Part shown: one piece after another, positions 54,860 to 64,000 of the stretch | Layout: every line of letters begins with the position of its first letter | How positions within the stretch are numbered: position 1 is the first letter of the stretch | Assembly (NCBI GenBank): GCA_029339505.1 | Contig: JAQISU010000036.1 | Coordinates: 898,501 to 962,500 of the forward strand | Origin: Unio delphinus | Lineage: Eukaryota; Mollusca; Bivalvia; Unionida; Unionidae | DNA: 64,000 nt | Reading direction: 5' to 3' | Made by a program: the position numbers and the translations under genes | The notes under the pieces: model-generated | Seen by the model: only the letters and a program-made list of their open reading frames with translations | The model's database searches: none | Told to the model about the DNA's origin: nothing

Positions 54860-56389
54860 CTGTTATAAAAGAAGATAAATGCATTAGTGTGATGTAAGGA
54901 AAAGTATCTTCTGTCCTGAATATGCCAACTTTTAGGTAATCATGTATTAAGGATCGACGTTACAATTCCACTCCATATTCTCCTTTTGCAAACGGCCACG
55001 TCTTTTTTTTGTGGATTTCATTTAATTTCAAATGTGTTTCTGTAATACCAAAATCTAAAATATAATACTCAATCTTATTACGTTAATATATTCATAGTTT
55101 CGAGTAACATCATTATGTAGGCGTCGTTAACATAATTTTATATGAAGATCACTGATGGGTTAATTGCAAAAACCACAGGAACAATAACTCATTTGTGTGC
55201 ATCCAACGTATGGGTAAGTTATAATCAATAGATGGCTTTAACCTAAACCCATTTGTTGCTTATCACTGTCTCTGACCAGGTACTACTGGATAAGGGATAT
55301 TTCACATTACAAACTATCTGACTTCAATTACGTCCGTGTGTCCAGATAGTCCGTATGCGCGTGCGTACGGTCGAGGAACACAACACAGTTACCATTACAA
55401 AATAACTTAGAGATGGTTAGCTAGAATCTAGATATGTTAGGTCATTTTGACCCGTGTTTATGATTATGACGCTGGAGTGTAGTGACACTGGTGTTTTGTA
55501 GAATGTGACCAACATAATGTATTATTTTCAGGAGTTCCATTTGCCGCTGAGAGTTCAAATATCGTCTAAGATATAAAACTAAAACTTTGGTCTTTTGCGT
55601 CAGACGTGGTCACATAATTTTGTTCTACTGCCCTTTTCACGGGAAAGTGAAATTAGGATTATTACGTATACAATAACAATACCAATATATAATAACAATA
55701 ACAATAATAATACTAAAAAAAATAAAAATTAAATTCTGCAGAACGTTACAAGAAAATAAGTCAGTACCTCCTACGAAATCTAAGATAAATCTTTTTTCAA
55801 AGCAAAAGACGTAAACAAATAATAATTACAAACTCGAAAACGTAGAGAAGGTATACATTTGCATGCCGTATTGCTACCATTAATTCTAAGCTCACAGTAT
55901 ACTACTGAACTGTCTTAGACAAGTTACCTATTCTAAGATCTTTTCTGTTTGTATAACGTTTCTTGGCGGTTTGACAAAAGCAGTTAAATCTCAGACCTAT
56001 GCAATTTTACGTTACATTCATCTGTACCTATTTTCATCCTTAATTATCAGAACTATTGACATTAAGCATATAGAAACTATTATTTTGGACAAGACATGGA
56101 GTCATCGTGTATTGGCCACAGAATGTAGATGGTGTGATTGTGTGTTTTGTAATGTGTTTTGAACTGATCTTTATATAAGTAACAATCGTGATGCAAGGTG
56201 AAATGTATAATGATCAGTTACCCGTGCTGACTATATCATTATTGCATCTTATATCATTAAATACTCCTTACTGTAACATAATTTAATGAATATGTTACAA
56301 TAAATGCTATATATCTGTCATACTTTACACAGATGAGATATAGAGAAAGGAGTGCGGGAGAGTGAGTTTGAGCTTCTGTGCAGATTCAC

Positions 56390-56515
56390 CTTTGACGCAT
56401 GTCCTTCTGTCCGAGTGTAGCCTGTATCCGTAATGACAGTAACAATTAAATTGACCAGGAACATTTTCACATATCTGTTTACATCCTGACGTGCCTATTT
56501 CACATTCATTCACAT
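56390..56515 (-). CDS. Calcium-binding EGF exon (cassette 2, position B)
   Basis: Phase 1-1, acceptor AAACAG, donor GTGAAT. Reads DVNECEIGTSGCKQIC and CENVPGQFNCYCHYGY, a complete cbEGF. Confidence 0.93.
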
Positions 56516-57482
56516 CTGTTTTGAAGACGGAATATTTAAAAATCAACTGTCATATTATACATTAAATTGTATGTTATTGCATTTTATCATCTTATATCCT
56601 GTTTCCTATTACGGTGGAATCGTACCACAATATTTTTGACTTTATCAAATGTATTGTGTTAATATGCAGTACAGTATAATACGAAATGAAAGTCCAACAC
56701 AACATATAAAGTCCTAATACTGTTTTCAGCAAATTCATTCCAGTTGTCTAATTACAATCTCATATCAAATGAAATCACATATGTAACTAATATATCGTTT
56801 TTATACTTGCTAATCTGTTCCTTCTGGAAGCCTGACATGGCCTTCTTGGATATCAAACAAAGATGTACGTATCAAAAGAAAGATTGCTGAATGTTAGTCA
56901 AATCAAACTTAATGCTCCATACATATTGACAACATTATTTCGTGTTCATTAACGAAAAAATATTAAGGCATTTCAGAAACAAATATATCTATACTTTCAA
57001 GATGTCCTTTTTTCAAACACTCTTAAAATACCTAAAACAATCGCTTAAAGGACATATTAGCTGAAAGTGATGGATGACTGTATTGAAGTATAGAGAAATC
57101 GTATAAAAGTTATATTTATTATATGTAAGCAAAAAAGTAATCTCAAGTAAAATTCTGTTCTCAAAACGTTAAGTTCATGTCCTCAAAATTGAATGTGGTA
57201 TTGCACTAGACTTAAAACGTTTTAAGCAATAAGACCTCTATAGTACAGGAGAGATATCAAAAGTAATCATACAGCAACAATTGCATGTTATAAGTATTGA
57301 GAATTGCTGGCTTTATTTCCCTTCTTCAAAGACATCAGTAATATACGTACATTTCACCTTTTGTGGAATTTTCCTGGCCTATATAGTTGTTATAATATTT
57401 TAGGCAGGTTCGTATGACCTGAATGATACATGTAAAGCGTCTTACTGAGTCTGTAAACATAACGGACCAAAACAAATCTTAC

Positions 57483-57611
57483 CTATGCATTCGTACGAAT
57501 TGTTGGGATGTATTATATATCCTCGCTGACAGTTGCACGTGAAACCACCTGGATTGTTGATACAAAGTTGTGAACATTTATTCAACTCTGGATTGGAACA
57601 CTCGTCGATAT
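57483..57611 (-). CDS. Calcium-binding EGF exon (cassette 2, position A)
   Basis: Phase 1-1, acceptor TTACAG, donor GTAAGA. Reads [17 protein letters not shown] and [16 protein letters not shown], a complete cbEGF. Confidence 0.93.
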
Positions 57612-58255
57612 CTGTAATGTATAACATTATATATATCTCTAACATTACAAAACGTATAATCCCTCAGGATGGTCCGTCATCTGTAAATCATATCTTTACA
57701 AATATAGAGGTTTTAACGAAATATAAACTAGCTGTGTTCCTCTTTTGATCAATTAAATGTGTAGATATATTGTGTGTTGTAGATCCATGATGCTCTGTTT
57801 GATTAAAATGAATATTGTAAAATAAAGTGACTACGTGTGAATCTTGATGTTTCAAGTTGGTCTGGAGTTTAAAATATAGAAACTTGATCTCAAATGAACC
57901 AAAGTATAAACTATAGAACAAAAGTCTAATCCAATTACTTGCAAGATGATTCTACTTATTATCAAATGGTTCAATATGATATCGGGAAGTCGCTTATTGA
58001 AAGGTTGTTGATATTATAATAAAGTGATGTGTTATGGCAGTTTATATTACACCAACACGCCACGATTTGAAAACATTTTACGGTCACACCAGCATCAAGA
58101 ACTGCAGCAGAAATGACACGCAACAATTTCCTAGCTACTACTATAATTATACTAACATTTGCTAAACTCATATTTCAACGGGTGAACATGTATAGAGGAT
58201 CCTTAGTTTACAATGTTTTGCCTTTCTCTATGTCATTTATCAATCTAATACCAAC

Positions 58256-58513
58256 CTTGACATAATCCGTCATCACTCCTTCCAAAGCCGGCCTTGCATT
58301 GGCAAGTGAACGACCCCGGAAAATTTTCACAAACTTCGTACGAGTTGCCACAACGGTCGGGATTTTCAAAACATTCATCGATATCCTTGTCGCAGTTTCT
58401 ACCTCTCCAGCCGTAATCACATATACAACCCTTGATATGATTGCAGTCTAGGCCATGTTTACCACACTGACAGGTTTCTGTACAGTCCTTGCCGTATTTT
58501 GGATATTTGCATT
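58256..58513 (-). CDS. Double EGF exon (cassette 1, position E)
   Basis: A 258-base exon, phase 1-1, acceptor TTTTCAG, donor GTTGGT. First domain CKYPKYGKDCTETCQCG, then CNHIKGCICDYGWRGRNC. The second is a cbEGF starting DKDIDECFENPDRC with CENFPGSFTCQCKAGF. Confidence 0.93.
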
Positions 58514-58529
58514 CTGAAAATGCAACGAT

Positions 58530-61229
58530 GTGCACAGTACAAAGGAATTAACTAATTGATACATACATTTTAACTAGTAAATGAAAAACAAATAAATAAG
58601 GCTAGTAATAATAAAACGTACGGCAGTATAAATGATATGTCACTAGTATTTGGCCACTATGTGCTGTAAATGAGTCACGATGGTGTAAACAAAGTCGAAA
58701 AAAAAATTAATTGGCAATTAAGCATGCAGGGGTTGTCATTGACATGAATTCATGATAAATAGTTCATTACTTAATTGTATTGTATAACATTTCAAACTGT
58801 TTTCGATAAAATGAGACATAGAAAATGCATGATAATTGTAAAATCGTCGTGTGTTGACGAATGTAGATGAACATTTAGGTAAGATCCGTAGTGAAAAGTG
58901 TCACGTATATTTTGTATAATTTATGCTTGAGGTTTGTCATGCTCATGATTAAAAGTTGTGAAATTCGTTTTGCCTATCTGACGATTGTCATATTCTAAGT
59001 AATAAACAAGATGTTCACCCGTATTGGAGTGGAAGCGGCAGCGGAATTTTACATCTAAAATTTTTGTTTTCCAGAACAATCAATATCGTTCTTGGTTATG
59101 GGGTGTTTTCATGTATTTGGAATTTGAAAAACAAATTGTTCATTTCCGTTTCAAATCAATATTAGGGAATCTATACAGGTTATAGTATTTTAAACTTAAG
59201 ATAAATTATTTAACTCAATTATTCATTTTCATCATAATGTTCTCATTGACATTCTGGACTATGATGCAACATTTTGATTATTGAGAACTTATTCAAAGTC
59301 ATTTTGGTTGTATATTCGTAGCACATGAAGGACTTTCAAGAATAATGTAATAAATTTGAAACGTTCTATACCTTTCGACTTGTGCTAGGGCATTTGGGAT
59401 AATTTATGATTTAATTTACAATACTGTATGTCTTAAATGATAACCATGAAACGAAGCAACTAAATATAATGTTAAATTGTATTTACTATATTGGGTTCGC
59501 TTCCTTTCCGTAACATAGTTTAAGGCCAGGCGTCGTTACGCATGGGGTAGAGAATGACCATTGTTGGCAAAACAAATTAACAACATTGACAAGCTGCACA
59601 ATGCATAATTCCAACCAAGAGTAACTGTATACAGATAAATTCCAGTCGTTAACATGTTACGAAAACTCCAGACGAAACGATTCTTTAATAAACTCTTTAG
59701 TCTAGACGAGGGATGGATATGTGCGGGGGAAGTACAAATAACGTACACATGATACTAGGAATGGTACGATGGCAATTTCTCCATAATTTGTATGGCAACC
59801 TTACAAAAGCAAAATGTTTTGAACCATTTAACAGAAAGAATTTGACAACGCACTTTAGTGTGAAAGATTAAATATGTTAAAGTCGCTTTGGATTCATAAG
59901 ATAATGTAATGATGTGGAGCGTCATAGACTGTCGTTCTTGGTGGCCAAGGGTCTAATGCGATAGGCTTTACAGATCATTGGTATCTCAATCGCACCACTC
60001 TCCGCTTGCCAGAGGGAGTATGACACGATTTGCTAGTAACTTCTTGTTGCCGCATGTTTTTTTTTCTCTCGACATTTTGTCATTTTGGGTATTTTTTATT
60101 CCCCCAAATAAACATGTGATGAAAAAAGGCGTAATACATTGCAAAAAAGAACAACAGTAATATCATAGGCGGTATCTACAGTTCTTGCAACAGATTTTCA
60201 GTAGGCGCCAATGACCAGAATCACATACTAAGATCTCGTACACATGAATAAGTATATAAAAACACATAATGTTGAAATACATAAAAAATTAAAGAAATAT
60301 GGCCAGCTCATTCATCTGGATAGAAAAGGATCGTGCCTATCGAAACATAGTAGTCACTATGCCGATTATTCAGAAGAACAAATATGGTAAGTAGATTTGT
60401 AATCTGTGCCATGTCACTGACTACAGTAATAACAGCTTCAATTGGATTGTTTTGTATGATTTTACTGATAGTAGTTGCTTGGATAAACGATACCCTTGTA
60501 ATGCATGTGTATTACTTGTTAATTATTATTAAATATATACAGGTAAGGTTTATCGATAATTGCATGGTTTGTTACCCTGCTTTGTAAAGATTTTGAAATT
60601 ATAAACTGTAACCTGGCAACTCATAGCTTTCTTTGTACTTTATTGTTTCACATTGGACATACATTAATTTAGATTAAATTTTATACCCAATTTTTCTTAA
60701 GTGATGATTGGTGAAAATGCTCGATATTATCTATCAGTGACGAATACGTGCGATACATACTTGAAACGCATTCAGTGCTTTAGATTTCCCTTACAACATC
60801 CAAGGACAGATGTGGGGAAGCATCTTCTGCGAGCCAAGGCATGTAGGCTTAATATTTTCATTCATAAATTGCTTGAGCATTAACGCCAAGTAGTTACTAT
60901 TATTCCAAAATACATTTATAGGCTCGATTTTAATAACAGCAGTGTAACAGTTTTATGTGTCATCGACAACCTGATTACGCAGTACTTACTACATGTGCCG
61001 TCAGACATTGTATTAGTTCATAAGACGAATCACTTTGCAAACAGATCTTACAGGTTTCTTGCATTATGGGTAAGATAAATGTATATACTTGCAATGTGCA
61101 TTTGATATGTTGTAACTGTTGTGAAAACGTTATGGATATTAAAATCAATGCCAGGTAGATGTGTTATATAATATGTTCTCCATGAGCTTGTCAGTGTAGC
61201 AAAATGCGAGAGAATGTTTATATACAGAC
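58530..61229. other. Intron between exons E and D of cassette 1
   Basis: About 2.7 kb of AT-rich sequence. No EGF-type exon seen. Short plus frames near 59978-60883 have no recognisable features. Confidence 0.6.
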
Positions 61230-61346
61230 CTACACATGTGCGCTTATCATTTCCTAATGTATATCCTTGATAGCAATGGCAGCTAAATCCTCCATTGAAA
61301 TTGCTGCAATTCTGTGAGCACGGATTTGACATGCATTCGTCAACAT
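61230..61346 (-). CDS. Calcium-binding EGF exon (cassette 1, position D)
   Basis: Phase 1-1, acceptor TTACAG, donor GTCTGT. Reads [17 protein letters not shown] and [16 protein letters not shown], a short but complete cbEGF. NCS is a possible glycosylation site. Confidence 0.93.
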
Positions 61347-61730
61347 CTGTAAGATTTAAAGTAAAAATAGTAGAATGCAAACAAATATAAAATAGAGCAC
61401 GTTTTCTGACGGCGCTTGTTCAATTGCGACGAAAATGAATACTTTATTTAATTTAAAGCAACATCCTATTACACGTCAATAACATGACACGACATATGCT
61501 GTGTTCCAGCGATGATTGTTATATTCCACCTTAGATTTTTTATTCTGATGTATTGTACATATAAATGTATAAAACTATGAAAATCTCTAAGAGTGGTCAC
61601 GGATTAAAATCTGATTTATAGTGAGTTAAAACAACACATAAATGAACCGTAAGTGTCTTCTTTAAGAGCCAAGATAAATGTTATTTGCGTTTTATTCATT
61701 TACGTATTACCGTTGATCGCTTGGACACAC

Positions 61731-61862
61731 CTTCACATTTATTGCCTTCCGATGTAAGTTGCAGCCCCTTGCCACAGAAACATTTAGCTGTTCTATTAAA
61801 AGAGGAACATCCAGCAGTTTGACTACAATCTATTGACGATTTCTCGCAAACATTCGGAGTTT
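61731..61862 (-). CDS. EGF exon, non-calcium type (cassette 1, position C)
   Basis: Phase 1-1, acceptor TCTTCAG, donor GTGTGT. Reads TPNVCEKSSIDCSQTAGC and CSSFNRTAKCFCGKGLQL. Six cysteines without DxxEC or hydroxylation motif. NRT is a possible glycosylation site. Confidence 0.9.
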
Positions 61863-62117
61863 CTGAAGAGGAAAAATGATGTATTCCACTTTAATAATGT
61901 TTGGATAAAAACAAATTTCCTTTTAACAATGCATTACCTTTGGAAAGGGCTTGGTGCATGTTTTTTCCGCTTTTGTACCGACAATGATCATTACATTGAA
62001 AATCGCATAACAAGAAAATATGTTACATTACGTACAGATTACACAAAATTGCATTAAATAAAGCTTGATATTAATGTATGCATGCAATAAGAGATGAGAT
62101 CGTTTTGTTACTCTTAT

Positions 62118-62120
<3 letters not shown>

Positions 62121-62195
<75 letters not shown>
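62121..62195. repeat. (AT)n microsatellite in intron
   Basis: Pure AT run of 75 bases. Confidence 0.95.
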
Positions 62196-62197
<2 letters not shown>

Positions 62198-62293
62198 TAA
62201 GAAATGTATTAAACACAAACATTTATCGTAAATATCATTAGCGACAAGTAGAACATCTCAATGCTGTTTTTAAGATTTAGTTTAGTTGTTTAC

Positions 62294-62422
62294 CTGTCTG
62301 TATGCAGGTTTTCAGCGTGGCGTTGTATTCAAAGCCATCAAAACATCCGCAAGTAAAATTGCCGATATCATTCGTGCAATTTTGATCGCAATCGTCATCA
62401 CCTTCCTCGCATTCGTCTATGT
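62294..62422 (-). CDS. Calcium-binding EGF exon (cassette 1, position B)
   Basis: Phase 1-1, acceptor TTATATAG, donor GTAAAC. Reads IDECEEGDDDCDQNC and CTNDIGNFTCGCFDGF, a complete cbEGF with a very acidic first loop. NCT, NFT and NAT are possible glycosylation sites. Confidence 0.92.
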
Positions 62423-62455
62423 CTATATAAGAAAATATGTTCATAGTCACGCTAG

Positions 62456-62775
62456 AATAATGATTCCGATGAATTTGTATATTTATAATAAATAATACAT
62501 CTGATCACTTTCTATATTTATAATACATCCGATGATTTGGATAAGTATAATAAATAATACATCCGATAATTTTATATATGGATAAAAAATGATACATCCG
62601 ATGATATTTTATATGAATACTAAATAATATATCCGATGACTTTGTATATGTATAATACATAATAAATCCGATGACTTTGTATATATATCACACCTCTGAT
62701 GACATTGTATATTTATAAAGCATAATGCCTCCGATGACTTTGTATAATTATAATACATCCGATGATTTTGTATTT
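62456..62775. repeat. Minisatellite with CATCCGATGA core
   Basis: About ten diverged units of roughly 25-40 bases, each with a core like ATACATCCGATGACTTTGTA and an AT-rich spacer. The last unit runs into the 5' end of LINE copy 5. Confidence 0.85.
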
Positions 62776-63637
62776 GAAACTGAGGCTATTCTGATCACAA
62801 CACAAAGACTTTCTCATTCACATCCTTTACCTCAGACAATAAATATCAGCAACACCAACATTAAATTCTCAGTCAGTACGGAATCTAGACGTTACTCTAG
62901 TCAGTACTCTCACATTGCACCAACATGTCATGAACATCTGCAGGGCTGCATATCTTGAATTGGGACGCATCGGTTCCATTCGTAAATATCTTTCAGTTGA
63001 TGCCACAAAAGCACTTGTGTGTTCATTAGTACTTTCAAGACTGGACTACTGTAACTCAATTATGTCTGGTTTATCACAATATTTACTTCAGAAACTTCAA
63101 AAAGTGCAAAACACAGCTGCACGGATCATCTTTGGAGTACCTCGATCAGAGCACACCTCACCACTGCTCTGTACCCTACACTGGCTATCATTTCGATACA
63201 GAATGAAACACAAAATGTGTTCTCTGTGCTATATTTCAATGACAGACTCCATTCCAACATATCTATCCAGCCTCACCCATGTGTATACACCAGCTAAATC
63301 CTTATGTTCTTCTTCTAATAATCGTAAACTCATTGTTCCCAAGGTGAAAACAAATACAACGTTCGTTTGCACACCAGGGCCCGGCGACATGGAACGAATT
63401 GCCCATTGAAATTAGACACAGTGGTCCCTATTAAGAGTGCCGTCAAGACTCACCTGTTTCGACTGCACGGACAAACTTAGCGACCTAATCATGTTGTGTA
63501 TCTTATATGTTTTCAGCATGTTTTTATGTTTTTCAATTTCATTGTTTTTGTCATTTGTTGTTCTGTAGTGTAGTCATATCATTTGTGATGGTGTAAAGCG
63601 CTTAGAGCTTCGTAAGATTAGGCGCTATACAAAGTCC

Positions 63638-63700
<63 letters not shown>

Positions 63701-63723
63701 TTATTATTATAATTGTTATTATT
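62770..63723 (+). mobile_element. LINE copy 5, 5' truncated, youngest-looking
   Basis: Begins in the RT after the catalytic palm (ETEAILITTQRLSHSHPL). It continues with an unbroken thumb/C-terminal frame from 62915 to 63409 (CRAAYLELGRIGSIRKYL, then CSLVLSRLDYCNS and ARIIFGVPRSEHTSPLL). The 3' part has the hairpin GTAAAGCGCTTAGAGC with its partner GGCGCTATACAAAG, then (TTA)n from 63638. It lies in an intron of the EGF gene, antisense to it. The long open frame suggests a recent insertion. Confidence 0.9.
63638..63723. repeat. (TTA)n tail of LINE copy 5
   Basis: TTA repeats with few interruptions. They end 35 bases from the donor side of EGF exon 63758-63880. Confidence 0.95.
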
Positions 63724-63757
63724 TAACTAAATGCTAGGCAACAAATTTATACATTAC

Positions 63758-63880
63758 CTTCGCAAGTGCGCTGATCTATGCCAAGTTTGTAGCCGTTCTC
63801 ACATTTGCACAAGAAACTCCCTAATGTATTCATGCATATATGGCTACAAATCTTTAAAGATGAATTGCATTCGTCAATAT
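63758..63880 (-). CDS. Calcium-binding EGF exon (cassette 1, position A), first in window
   Basis: Phase 1-1, acceptor GTTTCAG, donor GTAATG. Reads DIDECNSSLKICSHIC and CMNTLGSFLCKCENGY, a complete cbEGF. It starts with two bases of a split Asp codon, so the gene continues upstream outside the window. Confidence 0.92.
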
Positions 63881-64000
63881 CTGAAACGAAGTATATTTTT
63901 CAAAGTGAAGACGTGCAAATATAAGTTTGAAAAGGATAACAATTGTATATAAATCATCATATAATGATATTGTCCTTTCTGTGTTCGTACATTATAATTG

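Noticed and set aside
55340..55375. Imperfect palindrome around GCGCGTGCG
   Set aside because: Short, imperfect and with no other feature near it.
59935..60010. SINE-like head (GGTGGCCAAGGGTCTAATGC)
   Set aside because: Only one box is recognisable and no body matches either SINE family.

Overview
This is a eukaryotic, intron-rich, AT-rich genomic window, most likely from a mollusc or another lophotrochozoan invertebrate. The reasons are spliced EGF-domain exons with phase 1 introns, tRNA-derived SINEs, LINEs with trinucleotide tails, and very many long (AT)n and (CT)n microsatellites. Species cannot be fixed from sequence alone.

Right part (35.3-64 kb, minus strand): one large gene whose 5' end lies beyond base 64000. 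Twenty-two coding exons can be read. They encode a row of EGF domains, a 10-residue linker microexon, a SEA domain split over three exons, a short Cys-rich segment, one transmembrane helix and a Ser-rich cytoplasmic tail ending at a stop at 35357-35359. The EGF part is three tandem copies of the same five-exon cassette (cbEGF, cbEGF, non-calcium EGF, cbEGF, double EGF). All 15 cassette exons are symmetrical 1-1 exons with lengths divisible by three. The product looks like a type I cell-surface protein of about 1,020-1,030 residues within this window. The exact splice between the post-SEA exon and the transmembrane exon is unresolved.

Left part (about 7-26 kb): remains of Polinton/Maverick/adintovirus-like DNA viruses. 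On the minus strand from 26.1 kb down to about 17.5 kb lie a multiply frameshifted protein-primed family B DNA polymerase (DTDS motif intact), a broken packaging ATPase and several unrecognised broken reading frames. On the plus strand at 7.1-11.1 kb is a more AT-rich cluster with a capsid-like C-terminus, an adenain-like protease whose histidine position reads Arg, a short DAATKK fibre-like motif and several small unknown frames. These could be one provirus of about 19 kb or two separate insertions. No integrase or terminal repeats were found. A mosaic duplicated block lies at 15.0-17.65 kb.

Other repeats: five copies of one non-LTR retrotransposon family (4.5-6.7, 27.1, 41.9-44.0, 47.6-48.8 and 62.8-63.7 kb) share a 3' hairpin followed by a trinucleotide tail. 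Microsatellites have grown inside or flush against most of these copies. Two tRNA-derived SINE families are present. One SINE is nested in a LINE. The stretches 0.1-4.5, 11.1-12.4 and 26.4-35.3 kb show no gene that I can support.
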